Of a stretch of DNA of 64,000 nt, positions 46,238 through 57,115 are shown piece after piece. This stretch comes from Artemisia argyi. Lineage: Eukaryota; Streptophyta; Magnoliopsida; Asterales; Asteraceae. The position numbers and the translations under genes were made by a program. The DNA lies in the NCBI GenBank assembly GCA_030686995.1, contig CM060703.1, positions 117,127,361 to 117,191,360 on the forward strand. The letters run 5' to 3'. The notes beneath the pieces were generated by a model. It was not told the origin of the DNA and did not search any database. It saw only the letters and a program-made list of their open reading frames with translations. Each line of letters starts with the position of its first letter. Position 1 is the stretch's first letter.

Positions 46238-47997
46238 TCACTCTTGTCCTTCTTCCTCACTGCTGCTACTTCTAATTTCCTCACTCCCAGCACTTCCACT
46301 GCTTCCACTTTCACTTTCACTGCTTTCATTTTCTTCTTCCTGCTTATGTGTGGCTGGGGTGGTCTCATCTTCAACAACCTGCTCAGATATGCTAGATGGG
46401 CAATAATCCCCCATGTCAATGTTATGAGCCTTTCCCAACTCTTCCAATACCAAAGCATACCTGTCAGAATGGTACAATATCCTATCTACTTTCCTCTCCA
46501 TCAAGTCAATCTTTGACTCCATTCTTTCAATTTTCTCCATGACATTGTTCCCTCTTTCTCTTGGCTGTTGTGGAGGTTGTGGCCTAACAATCCTTGGCCC
46601 AGCAACATCAGTCTTTAACTTTCCTCTGTCATCCAACAAATCTCTTAAGGTTACATGGTCAAAGGCTTTGTAAGCTGTAGGAGCAGAATAAGTGGCCATG
46701 TTTTCCTTAGTGAACACATTCAATCCTTTAGCCAACCTTGTGATCAGATGACCACACACCAACTCACTATCACTTTGGCTTCCTTTTCGCTTTTTCTTCA
46801 ACCAATGTGCCACAACCCAGGCCACATTTGCATAGTCACCCATATTTTTCTTTTCAAACAAACTCAGTAACCAACATTCCATCCTTTGTATCTTATCAAA
46901 TCCAGTAGCTCTCTGGCAAAGCAAATAAACAATCATCTTATGCAAAACCTTCAAAACATTCCTCCTTATGGTGCTCACCTTGCTTTTTGACAAAATCAAA
47001 CTATCTTCTGAACTCACCCTTGCTTAGAACACATTCAATGCCTCATTTGTTATTCTGATTTCATTCCTGACACCTCCTTTGAAATATTCTTCAAAATACT
47101 CATCCTATAAAACCTTTTCTGTATATAATCCCAAAGCTACTCCAAAACTTGCCGGTGCCATAGAGTGTTTCTTTCCTCTCAATCTAAAGAAAATACTTTT
47201 CTCTATTATGATCTTATCATCATCTACTGTCTCATCAAAACCAATGTGGAATAAAACTCTAAACATAGCTCCTTATAAACATTCTCCCTAATGTCAAAAA
47301 CTCTCCTCCAGGCATCTGAGAAAGATAACTCTTCATCATCATCATCTTCTGCATTTACTAACTTAATAGTCAACATCTCCTCTATCTCCTCTGCACAACC
47401 AGCTTTGTTCAAAACCTCCCAATTAAGCATATATGGGGCATAGGGGTTTTTCTGATACAAGGTACTCAGAACTAGGGGTGAGCAATCCCGACCGACACCC
47501 GACTCCCGTCCCGATCCCGACACCCAACTTCCTACCCGATACCAATCCGACTGTAATCGGGTCGGGAGTCGGTTTGCGTTTTTCGGGTAATCGGGATTCG
47601 GTACGGGTCGGGAGTCGGGATGGTCCCGAGAAAAAACAGCCAAAATGAAGATTTAGGACTATTCGGGACCATTATCAGGATTGGGGACGAGTCGGGACCA
47701 TTATCGGGTCGGGAGTCGGTTTGGCGTTTTCCCCGTTGTCGGTATTGGGATTAGTCGGGACGAGACGGGTCAGGATCCATCTCGATGCTCACCCCTACTC
47801 AGAACCTTGTTGTATTCTTTTCTTGCTTGAGTATTGCATGTCTTCCATAGCAAATGAGGATGATAAACAACTGGAATTAATGCCTGTTCCACAGCTTTTG
47901 TATCTCTCTTCCTTTTTGATGTCCTTTGCCTAGAAGATCCAGCTTCATCAACATGTGCTGTCATTTTGGTCTTTAAACATTCACAAACAAGCAACAT
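46238..47997 (-). pseudogene. ATHILA ORF1-like protein of G, broken by a MITE
   Basis: It starts at 47997 or, more likely, at the ATG at 47964 (MTAHVDEAGSS), and runs to EYNKVLS, where the MITE (47473-47797) interrupts. It resumes with LYQKNPYAPYMLNWEVLNKAG and the RRVFDIRENVYKELCLEFYSTL motif. A frameshift occurs near 47230; then FFRLRGKKHSMAPASFGVALG, stops at about 47105 and 47025, and an open 259-codon tail with a KIERMESKIDLMERKVD coiled coil and an acidic Ser/Glu end. The middle block (EFYSTL, FRL-G, FGVALGLY) matches the plant ATHILA ORF1 family, whose function is unknown. It lies 3' of gag-pro in an env-like position. Confidence 0.72.
47473..47797. mobile_element. hAT-type MITE, TSD CTCAGAAC
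   Basis: It is a 325-bp element with perfect 12-bp terminal inverted repeats TAGGGGTGAGCA / TGCTCACCCCTA and a perfect 8-bp duplication CTCAGAAC at 47465-47472 and 47798-47805. The 8-bp duplication and the TAGGGGTG start fit the hAT superfamily. The interior is GC-rich against its surroundings, with repeated GTCGGGA/TCCCGAC words and no transposase. The frames at 47433-47648 and 47721-47933 are chance. Removing it restores the reading frame of the host pseudogene. Confidence 0.95.
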
Positions 47998-48000
47998 TAG

Positions 48001-48269
48001 TTGTTAGAAAACATAAGCATCACATATATAATCAATTAAGCAAGTTTCATGTACACTGTTAGCAAATTTTTCTAGAAAAACGGCGGTTTTAGGAATAAAA
48101 CCGGCGATTACATGAAATTTTTTTCCAAATTATGAAAATGTTTGGCGGTTTTTATAAAAGCCCCGCGGTCTTGCCCCTCAAGACATGCGGTTTTTATGCT
48201 CTGCACAAAAGTGATCTGTTTCATAGTCAAGAACCATTTTCATCTCATCTAGGCATCAAAATTCTATCC
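48001..48269 (-). other. G spacer between gag-pro and ORF1-like gene
   Basis: This short non-coding stretch holds CGGCGGTTTTAGGAATAAAACCGGCG (shown in parts: CGGCGG at 48081 and AATAAAACCGGCG at 48093) and further GGCGG/GCGG words. The same AGGAATAAAACCGGCG word recurs at 50234-50249 in the G leader and ATAAAACCGGCG in its LTR. RT and integrase should have been here. Confidence 0.55.
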
Positions 48270-50004
48270 TTATTAGGCTTCTAAAATCTCATAAGCAATC
48301 TCATACCCATTGCCATATGGCTCAACAATCTTAATATTAGCATGCCATTTCCTATCTCCTTCACCCTTTGTGATTCATCCAGAATAGCTTGGTGTCCAAT
48401 CATTATATTTGATTGATAATGGTAGTGATCCAAGTAAGACAGTTACTTTCTTCCAAACACAAACATTCCTAAATGGGTTGAGGTATTCTTGTTCAAGCAA
48501 AACTCTATCCATTGGGTCCTCATAATCACAGTACTTATGACGTGTAGGTCAATAAATTGGCTTACCATTTTCATCTCTTTTTGGTGAAAATTCCTCCTCA
48601 TCCTCACTATCACTTTCATCATCTTTGTTCCTTCTTACTTTTGCAGTTTCAAAATGGTTGTCAACGACCCCATCAAAAGTTGTCAACCTTTTCTTCCTTA
48701 TGTCAAGAACTGATCCTAAGGTGTGAATAAAACTTCTTCCAACTACCAATGGTACATCTTTGTCAATAGGAACATCAAGTAGCAAGAAATTTGCCAAAAT
48801 AGTATGGGTGCTCACTTGACATAGAACATCTAGCAATCTTCCCATGGTCTCAGCTTGTGACATGTCAAGCATTCTAATCTTATCAATCTTAGGTTTAACT
48901 TTTCCTCTTTCAAGCAACTCATAAATTTTGTAAGGCATCATATTGATATTGGAACCTATATCAGCTAAAGCATGGTAGGCTAGGTTCCCTTCCAAATGTA
49001 TTGGAAGAACAAAAAATCCAGGATCCTCAAGTTCTCTAAGTACTTTATACCCTTTTACCACTTGTGCAGCAGCCTCTTCTTCATCCTCATCTTCAACTTC
49101 TCAATCTATCTTAAGTCTATCCACGAGAATTCCGTCTAAAATCTTTTTATGCTTGTCTGCATTCTTCAAAGTTTCAATAATGGGCTTCTTCTCGTACAAT
49201 AACATGATCCTAGCATACACATCAACTTCCAATTCTTCCTTAGTAAGCTCATCTCTAGTTATTGGACGATTTATGGTTAATGAAGGTCCTTCATCTCCAT
49301 ACTTCATTTTGTAAATTGGTTGTGGTTTGCTTTTCAGTCTCTTACTTTTTCCCATCTTTCATACAAACTCAGGTGCTTCCAATAAAAGTTCATTAGGAAG
49401 TGGTGGCAAATCATCTTCACTAATCTCATCAAGCAATGCATCAAGGTTCTGCAAATCTTCATCTATCATTGTTGCATCAGGCCAAATGGTAAGAAAACCA
49501 TTGGCAAAGTCCACAATACTTCTAGCCAATTTCAAGAAGGGTATCCCAAGGATTACATTAGGTTCCCGTTCATTTTCATTAGGATTGACATAGAATTCAA
49601 CTAAAAACAACTCTCCTTTCAAGCTTACTAAAAGTTTCTTAGCCACAATCACACTGCCATCCTCTATTTTTTCACATTCAACACCTAGTGTTTTGAAAAA
49701 TTCTTTATGCTGCAAGTTTTTTTTTATTATAGTCCAAGTCTACAACAGCATCACAAGCATATAATTCTTCCACAAAACATGGTGTGAGAAATTTCAAAAA
49801 GCAATCTGAGGTATCCATTTTACTAAAGGTATGAACCCTTTGTTCATTCTTCAAACCACTTTCAACTGTGTCTGAATCAGAGAACTTGTTCTCTCCAATA
49901 CTTTCTAATTCAGCAATCCATCCACAGCTATTCTCCAGTTTCAACTTCTTTCCTAGCCAATTGTTTTGACTCATTGCTAAAATGGATAAAATGTGCAAAA
50001 ACAT
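48270..50004 (-). pseudogene. G gag-protease polyprotein (broken)
   Basis: The minus strand reads three open segments: 50004-49705, then 49715-49359 after a frame change, then 49355-49101 and 49061-48549 with stops between, trailing to about 48270. Motifs seen: VEFYVNPNENE and VILGIPFLKLARSIVDF (retropepsin-like end); YGDEGPSLTINRPITR; then a second retropepsin-like domain with LADIGSNINMMPYKIYELL (DIG for DTG), FLLLDVPIDKDVPLVVGRSFI and GSVLDIRKKRLTTFDG; then an acidic tail and DPMDRVL...LNPFRNVCVWKKV. It resembles gag-pro proteins of Athila-type elements annotated in Asteraceae. Two protease-like ends in one frame are unusual. Confidence 0.72.
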
Positions 50005-50480
50005 CTAATGAAACATTAATAGGTTAGTCGAATAAGTTATAAGCACATATTCATACTCCAATAGTCTCATATAACTTATGTATGTCAAGATATGCGTTTT
50101 TTTATCATTATAGAAGAGAAACAAGTCTTCAGTAAAGATTTTTATAGAAAACTTCGGCGTACTTTAAGAAAAGTGCGTCGGTTACGTGACTTTCTAGCCA
50201 TTTTATTTGAATTTTTTCAGAAATACGGCGGTCGTAGGAATAAAACCGGCGTGTTTCTGGGTTTTATTAGTTCATCATAAGAGCTATAATCATTCATAAA
50301 CTCAGATAATAGTTGAAAACATATTGCAATAATCATCTCATTCATAACAACAATCCAGTATAACATTCTTAAGCAAACAATTAAAAAGAAAAAGCAAAAT
50401 ATTTTTGTATTTTTTATTTAAATGTGCAATTTATACTTATGTAGTAATTCAGATGCTAAAAACAAAAGAAACATGAATCT
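50005..50480 (-). other. G leader region
   Basis: It is non-coding on both strands. At 50147-50265 it carries CGGCG, GCGTCGG, ACGGCGG and AATAAAACCGGCG words matching the G LTR and spacer. No primer-binding site or LTR could be found before K begins. Confidence 0.45.
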
Positions 50481-50552
50481 TGTTAGCATTAAAAGTGTTG
50501 ATCATTTATGTAATCAAAGAGAGATCTCAATGATCATCCCTTAGGGGGAGAT
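50481..50552 (+). repeat. Extra LTR-start copy plus polypurine tract before K LTR
   Basis: TGTTAGCATTAAAAGTGTTGATCATT at 50481 (first 20 bases TGTTAGCATTAAAAGTGTTG) matches the K LTR start at 50553 with two or three differences. It then diverges into text ending CTTAGGGGGAGAT, a copia-type PPT directly before the LTR. A PPT belongs before a 3' LTR, so the LTR may be shared with a lost upstream copy or the end may be an aberrant reverse-transcription product. Confidence 0.6.
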
Positions 50553-50879
50553 TGTTAGGATTAAAAGTGATGATCATTATTGAGTCAAATAGCTAGTTAA
50601 ATATATTCATGTTATAGTTAGTTGAATGCTAGTCTACTAAGGTTATGTAAAAGTCTAAATGGTTTGGCCCAAAGAAGGCCCAAGAGAAAGCCCATGGTGG
50701 CAAATGTAAAAACTATATAAACCCTCCTAAGCTTGTTAGGAGTGGTGGGAGTTCATGTTAATCAAAGGTTTATTTTACACATAGTTCTTTCCACCTTCTC
50801 TCTACTTTCTCTCTCTAGTTCTTCTATCTCTCTCTAACATCATAATCTTAGTTGTTAAAGCTAGATCTAAGGTCCTACA
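50553..50879 (+). repeat. 5' LTR of copia element K
   Basis: It starts TGTTAGGATT and ends GGTCCTACA (327 bp). The TATA-like CTATATAAACC at 50713-50723 is followed about 40-100 bases downstream by CT-rich leader text. Short LTR length and ends fit Ty1/copia. Confidence 0.82.
50713..50723 (+). promoter_or_regulatory. TATA box of K LTR
   Basis: CTATATAAACC lies 160 bp into a 327-bp LTR, followed by CT-rich sequence, a typical copia U3/R layout. Confidence 0.6.
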
Positions 50880-50880
50880 A

Positions 50881-50897
50881 GTGGTATCAAGAGCCTA
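50881..50897 (+). promoter_or_regulatory. Primer-binding site of K
   Basis: GTGGTATCAAGAGCCTA follows the LTR. TGGTATCA-GAGC is the initiator tRNA-Met primer site of plant copia elements, here with one extra A. Confidence 0.85.
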
Positions 50898-50984
50898 GAG
50901 ATAATTCTAGGTTGTTTTAGATAGTTTTTGGGTGAAAAACTTCTGATTTTGGCTATTTTTTACGAGATCAGTGAGTTACGAGCC

Positions 50985-51500
50985 CTAGTTTATCGAGTTT
51001 GCTACTGTTTTATCGAGTAAAGAAGAGGGTTTATCGAGTAAGCTTGTAGGATATTGAGTAAGTCGATATTCGATCGAGTAAGATCATTTTTGGCGAGTTA
51101 GCCATTTTACCTGATCGTACATCGAGTAAGGAATTTATTTAGTTACTTCTAAACAAAACTCTACTTCGTTTAACCTATGTTATCGAGAAAGGTTATCCCC
51201 TAAGCAACTTATCGAGTAAAACAAACCCATCGAGTAACTAGGTTATCGAGTAAAGTATAGCTATCGAGTAAGAGCACTAATTATCGAGTAAGAGCACTAA
51301 TTACTTATCGAGTAACCTAGTTTCTATGAAGTGTATCGAGTAAGGAAAGCTATCGAATAAGCCTATAAAGTATCAAAACCGATTGAGTAAGCTTTTACTG
51401 AGTAAGGAATTCTGGGTTTCGAGTAAGCAAGGTTTCGAGTAAGGTTTTCTTTATCGAGTAAGCCTGTGTTTCGAGTAAGGTTTTTATCATGTAAGAAATT
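50985..51500 (+). repeat. TATCGAGTAAG word array in K leader
   Basis: Fifteen exact CGAGTAA words, most extended to TATCGAGTAAG, plus about seven variants (TTGAGTAA, CGAGAAA, CGAATAA, TGAGTAA). All are in the same direction and spaced 14 to 40 bp by unrelated sequence. The spacing is not a multiple of three and the words bring stops, so it is not coding. It lies in the transcribed leader between the primer-binding site and gag. Confidence 0.9.
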
Positions 51501-51832
51501 CTTCAAGGTAGAACTTCCGAGCAAGGACCAAGCTTCAAACGGCTATAACTTTTGAACCGCTAACTCCGTTTTCCGCGAAATACCTGTCAAAACGACCGTG
51601 AGGCCGAGGAGTATGACACGCTGAATCGATTTATCGATTCAGGCGAAGTTTCGAGGCCCAAAACCGCTCTAGAGTGAAGTTAAAGAGGTTTTAAGTTTTT
51701 AGACCATACTTTCACCAAAACACCTAATCTTCTACAGCAACCTTTGTTATCCTCAACGATCCAAGATCAAGTTTATCACACATCATAATTGAATGGAAAA
51801 GGAAATAAAAATGAGAGAGAGAGATAGATTCA

Positions 51833-54800
51833 ATGAAAGCATTTAAAGTGTTCAAGTCACAAGTTGAAAAAGTCATTAATACATCAGGATATGAACCAAG
51901 GTTTGATCAGGCGTTTGAATACTTCATCTGAGTCCAATTTCACCATTTCAAAGAAAAACTCATTCGAAGCCTGAATTAACTTGAAAAACTACTCAATGAA
52001 GAGGAACTTCATACAAGTAACTGCAAAGAAGCTTTTAAAGTGATCCAAACTCAATTTCAGAGCATCTTTAATCCTTGGATAATGAACCAGTCAGAGTTTA
52101 TCGATGCATTTTACCAAAGATTTTGGGTAAGCTATGCGACCTTCCGAACTAAATGCATCAATCAAATGGGTGAACTAGAAAAGATACTTGAAACTGAGGA
52201 AGCTGAGTTAAATGAGATTGAGAAGCTGGAACGGGAAAGAGAGCAGATTGAAATAGAGATGCAGTTTACGGACACAGAGGTGATTGAAACAGAGATGCAG
52301 TTTACGGAAACAGAGGTGATTGAAAGAAAGATAGATGAAGCAGAACAATTAGAAGAGGTAATTGTCAATGAGGGTAATGCATCAGATGCTAGTTTGATCT
52401 TCACGAAAAGTGATACATCTTCAGATCAGCAGATTGAAAACAGCAGTCCAAGGTATGATTTGGATGCTGATGGTACACACTGGAATGAAGCTATTTGGGA
52501 CTCTGAAGATGATCATATTAGATCTTCATCAGACACAGAGATATTGGCTACGGTACAACATTCAAATGCTCATGACAATGTTGTTATATTTGATAAAGAG
52601 TTTGCTCATGATCAGACACATCCTGCGCATCCTGAGTCTATTAGTGACACATATATGGTGGAACAGAATGATAGTAATATCACTCTTGCTACTCCAGATA
52701 TGGATCCTAATGGAGGTGAGCGTGCCCAGGATGGATCTACTTATTAACAAGATCGTGCCATATTTGCTTCATTAATCAATAATTTCAAACAGGAACTTGA
52801 CAAGTGCAAAAACGGCAATCGTGAAGCTAAGCAAGGGAATGTCTTTTTGAACAAAGAGCTTGAGAGATTTAAGGAAATGGAAAAATGTTTTGAAAATGCA
52901 ACAAAAAGAAATGTTGAATTTGAAATTGAAATCTCAAATCTTAAATCTCAGGCTCAAAAGTTTAAAATGTATGGAGAGTCTGTCAAACCATTCTTAAAAA
53001 GAAAAGAAGAACTTGAAGTTGGTTATAGAGAAGCCATTTTGGATTAAAAAAAACGCTCCGTTTAAAAATTGGATGAACAAATGCTTCTTAACAAGAGAAA
53101 GATTGATGCGCTTTTAAAAGAGAACTCTGATTTGAAAAGTGAAAATTCAAGGCTTTAGAAAATTCAAGGCTTGTGAATGAAAACAAAGAGTTTTCGAAAC
53201 GAGCAAACTATCTTGAAAACAAACTTTGTAAAATGGGTCAGACAACTTAAACTCTGAACATGTTGCCTACTAATGCTGAGGACATTCATAAACAAACATC
53301 CGGAATAGGTTTTGTGAATATTGATCATTTGGAAAATGAAAAACCGGGTTTTCTAAACAAAGACATTCTGTTTGAGTCTGAAGATATTTTAAAATCTAAA
53401 GAGGAAAAACGTTTGAAAGTAAAACAAAGAAAAACCCCATTCTCGTACCACGGCTTTGTGTATGATTGTACATAATTGACAGATATACCAAAAGGACCTT
53501 TCAAAAGGAAAGACACATATGTGAAAAGATATTTCAAAGAAGCTCAACTTGCTACATATGATGCTAAGTTATGGCAAAATAGAGCAAGGAAACAATTTTG
53601 TAATCTTAAACATTACATTGAGCAAACGTTGAAAGTCATTGGTGTTAAGCAACAATACAACATTGATGGTTTCTCTAATCCACTTTCATCGGACTTACGT
53701 CTAAAAATTGAAGTCAAAAAGATTTTAAAAGATAAGATTGAACCTCGTGTGAAAGATATCATCTTAAGTTTTGATCATTTTGAAAAATATCTTGTCACTG
53801 AAATTAGAGAAGATATAAAGTACGTTCACTCTCTTGAAGACAAATTTAATGAAAAATGCTTAATACTTGACATTCAAAAAGAATTTTTCACAAATCAAAT
53901 AGAGTCATTCAAGTCAGTATCTGTCAGCCATGAGTATGAGAATGTGCATTTTGAACAAACATCTTCTTTGAAATCTAAAAATCTTTATCTCAAAAAGAAA
54001 ATCACCGAGCTTTCAAAAGAATCAGTTGATGTCAAAGAAGAACTATCAAAAAGAACTGCTCAGTTTGAGAAACATCTTGCAAAACTCGAAGCACAAATTA
54101 TCTCTTTCGAACTAAAACTACAAGAGAAGAATGAGAAAATGTCTTCTGAAAACTCTTTGACATTGGTGCTTAAAGGAAAAGAAAAGATTTTTGAAGACAA
54201 TTGTGATGATACCAAAATCAAGTTTGATCTTGATGAACTTGATACAAAAAATATTGAGTTGGAACATGTTGTGGCATCATTACAAAAAGAAAACGAGCAT
54301 TTGAAAGAGACTTACAAAAACTTGTTTGATTCAATCAAACGATCAAGAGTTCAGAATCAAATTTCAAATAAATCTGACTCTCAAATCGTCCCAAATCATC
54401 TTTTTGAAAAAGAAAAATATGTGCTTCAAAAGAAGATTGTTGAATAAGAAAAGACGATTGCACAACAAACCAAGGATTTTAGTGATGCCAAAAATAATTT
54501 TTCAATCAAAACAGAAAAATATGAAAAATATTTTGCACATCTTGAAAATCAAAAAGCTTCTTTACATGAAAGACTGGCATCATCAAATCATCTTTCTCTT
54601 CAAAAAGAATACAATGATTTGAGAACTTCATACAATGCCTTAAAAGCAAAGTTTGATGTTCTTAACCGGTCAAGAGGAAAATCTCAAGTTTCAAACGAGT
54701 CTAAACCACAAGTAAGTGTTTCAGAGAAGGTTTACACAGGTGAATCTTCAAAACCATTTTCAAAAAGGGTTTCTCAGTTTACCACCAATTCTTCGCAAAA

Positions 54801-55391
54801 AGGAAGGCAGTTTTCAAAGAAACCTAATTTTTCTGAAACATTTACTCTGCAAAAGGTTTCAAATGCAAGTGGTCATAAAGAAAAGAATAAAGGTTTTCAA
54901 ACTCCATACACTCATTTTACTCCGGTAAAGCCAGTGTGTGAACCAAAGCAAAGCCGTTCAAAACATTTGAAATACTCATACTCTGAAATGCTTCCGCTAC
55001 AACAAGAGAATGGCTATGCTTTGAAAAATCCTAATTCTGGAAGGTTTCCATTCATCTCAAAAACGAATTTTCGAAATGAAACGCCGTGTTTCAACAATGG
55101 ATGGAAAACTTCTTCTTCAAGTTTTAAAACTCCAAGAGAGACACCGAGTTTCTCAAACAAGTTTCAAAAGCAAAAGTGTTTTAAATCACCGTTGATTCCA
55201 CGAGCTTTATTTCAAAATGAAACACTGGTTTTCAGTCCACGTTGGAATTCAACTTCTTTGTCTCGGATTGACACAACTTTCAAATGGATTTCAAAATATG
55301 GTAAACCCATTGGCACCGTGCTTAAAGGGGTTCCAAAAGTAGTTGTCTAATACAAAAACATAATGACTTCTTAGTATTTCAGCTAAGGACT
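51833..55391 (+). pseudogene. K long coiled-coil Gag (broken)
   Basis: One frame starts at ATG 51833 (MKAFKVFKSQVEKV) and runs to 53047, with stops at 51929, 51977, 52745 and 53045. After a frame change a second frame runs 53260-55350, with stops at 53473 and 54445. The protein is Glu/Lys-rich with long heptad-like stretches (for example ILETEEAELNEIEKLERERE at about 52180 and the 53476-54447 block). It ends in a basic, Ser/Phe-rich region and FKWISKYGKPIGTVLKG just before the protease position. A tandem duplication IEMQFTDTEVIETEMQFTE sits at 52250-52320. It resembles the extended gag regions of copia polyproteins annotated in Asteraceae. It would form the particle and bind RNA. Confidence 0.8.
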
Positions 55392-56767
55392 TGATACGTG
55401 GGAATTGCACCCTCGCAACAGGTTTTACCTCTCAAGGGATCTCGAGAAGCTTACAACCCCCACCAGGTAGTGTACCTGATTGTTGTAGTATAGTATAGTG
55501 ACAAGTACCGGGGGATTGATCGTTCAAATCAGGAATAGTGTCGCTAGAATTAGAAAGCCTACTAAACTAGGTCTAGAGGTGAGGGATGATTCTTTTTGTA
55601 TTTTTATATTTTTATGAAAGCAATTAAAATCACGGGTTTTGAAGGAGTGGGAGGAATTAGTTGCCAGCCAACTAACCCAATTTACTACTAATGCAAACAA
55701 AATAAAATAACAAAAATGAAAATAAAGCTATTAAACTAATGTGGTGGAAACAATAATGAGGAAAGTTGTGTTTACTTAGATTTCATTACTCCCTAGATAT
55801 CTTTTACAGGTTGATTAGCTTGTTACAATTGCATGGATGATGGGTCATATTCCTTAATACTAGTCGTAAGGCCGTGTACAATATTTCCTAACTCTATAGG
55901 ATCCTACTTCACTCATATGTCGAGCCGTTAGAAGCTCCTAACATGGGATCATTAGAATTCTCCTACTCATTAAATACAACCAAAAATCGTAGTACACCTC
56001 CGATCATGTTTCTTAAGACGTTCAAGCAAGTTACCGATGGAAGTCTGCCAGTTTTCTTAAGCCTAACATCGAATACAATCATCCGTAACAATTATAAACA
56101 AACAATCAACCCATAATTAACATCTAGGTTTCACTACATCTAAGCAAACACAATGAAAATCTAGCCTAGCATGTTAAAGAGAAGAGATGCGTAAGATATA
56201 ATCACACAACACATAGACATATTGAATGATAAAATTTGGACTAGGGTTTATTCCCTCAAAGTTGCACACTAATGAATGAAATTTGGAAAACTATATATAG
56301 ATATTACATCGTAACGGCTTCATGTGTTAGCCCGTGACACCGTCAACACGCCGCCTTGATAAAATCATATTGCCTAGATCTGTTTGTGACGTCTTCATGT
56401 AGGAATTTACTCTGGGCCGTCACTAGTAGTTGGACCCTGACGGCCTTGGTGACGTCGTCAGGTTACAAGCTTAAAAATACTCTGGATCGTCACGTGTATT
56501 TTCCACTTCCACCTCTTTTGTAACTCTTGACGCCGTCATGTACAAAGGCTTGACGCCGTCAGGTACTGTTCCCAGCAAGGAAATTTGATACTTTGCCGTT
56601 TTCTTCACTTTTATGCTCTAAAAACGTCTAAAATGCTTCCTTTTCCAGATTTCTCTCCAAAAGTACCTAAAATGACAAAAGGAACGATGTAGGGCAATAA
56701 TTGATCAAATAATCTCGAATTCGGGCGTAAATGACCCCTTAAAAGTGGTATACTTTTCGCCTTATCA
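55392..56767 (-). repeat. 3' LTR of H
   Basis: TGATACGTGGGAATTGCACC to CGCCTTATCA, 1376 bp, colinear with solo LTR I. On the minus strand the flank reads CTTGAGGACAAGCAAATCTC (start) then AAGTGTAAGGGTATT, the Athila-type tract before the LTR. TATA CTATATATAG at 56291-56300 has about eleven TGACG/CGTCA words upstream (56310-56575). The frame at 56611-56826 is not a gene. Confidence 0.92.
56291..56300 (-). promoter_or_regulatory. TATA box of H LTR with upstream TGACG array
   Basis: It is the same CTATATATAG as in solo LTR I, with TGACGTC, TGACGCCGTCA (twice) and other half-sites in the 280 bases upstream on the minus strand. Confidence 0.5.
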
Positions 56768-57073
56768 AATACCCTTACACTTGAGATTTGCTTGTCCTCA
56801 AGCAAATGCGTTTTTATTCTAATCAAAATATAAGTTAGGGGTCATTTATCACTAATATAAAAGTAATTACCACAAATAATCATTCCACTAAAAACCAAAA
56901 GCAAGCACGGAGGTCATACACTAGTACCTCACAAATAGTGTTTCGATACTCACATCTCTCGGGTAGTCCGTATGACAAAAAACATAAAATAAACATAGAA
57001 TGACACGGGATGGTAGTCCGTATGTTTTTTTTTTCTTCTTTCTTGTTCTATTTTTTTTTTCTTTTCTTGATTT

Positions 57074-57115
<42 letters not shown>

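Larger units (their letters stand above)
19490..50480 (-). mobile_element. Element G: Athila-type retrotransposon, split by A, MITE and K
   Basis: On the minus strand it runs gag-protease (50004-48270), ATHILA ORF1-like frame (47997-46238), 3' UTR (46237-45425 and 21827-20943), polypurine tract and 3' LTR (20942-19490). Element A interrupts the 3' UTR at a CGATA duplication, which joins 21827 to 45430. RT, RNase H and integrase are absent between the protease and the ORF1-like frame, so G was non-autonomous or deleted. The 5' LTR is not in the window. The right side is cut by copia element K near 50480. The edge at 50480 is approximate. Confidence 0.8.
50481..55391 (+). mobile_element. Element K: Ty1/copia retrotransposon, 5' part
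   Basis: It has a short LTR (50553-50879), a tRNA-Met-type primer site, a 0.9 kb leader with a repeat array, and a long decayed coiled-coil gag. It stops at 55391, where the 3' LTR of H interrupts it just where a copia protease would begin. Unusually, the LTR is preceded by a polypurine tract and a second copy of the LTR start (50481-50552). The remainder should lie beyond H, outside the window. Confidence 0.82.
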
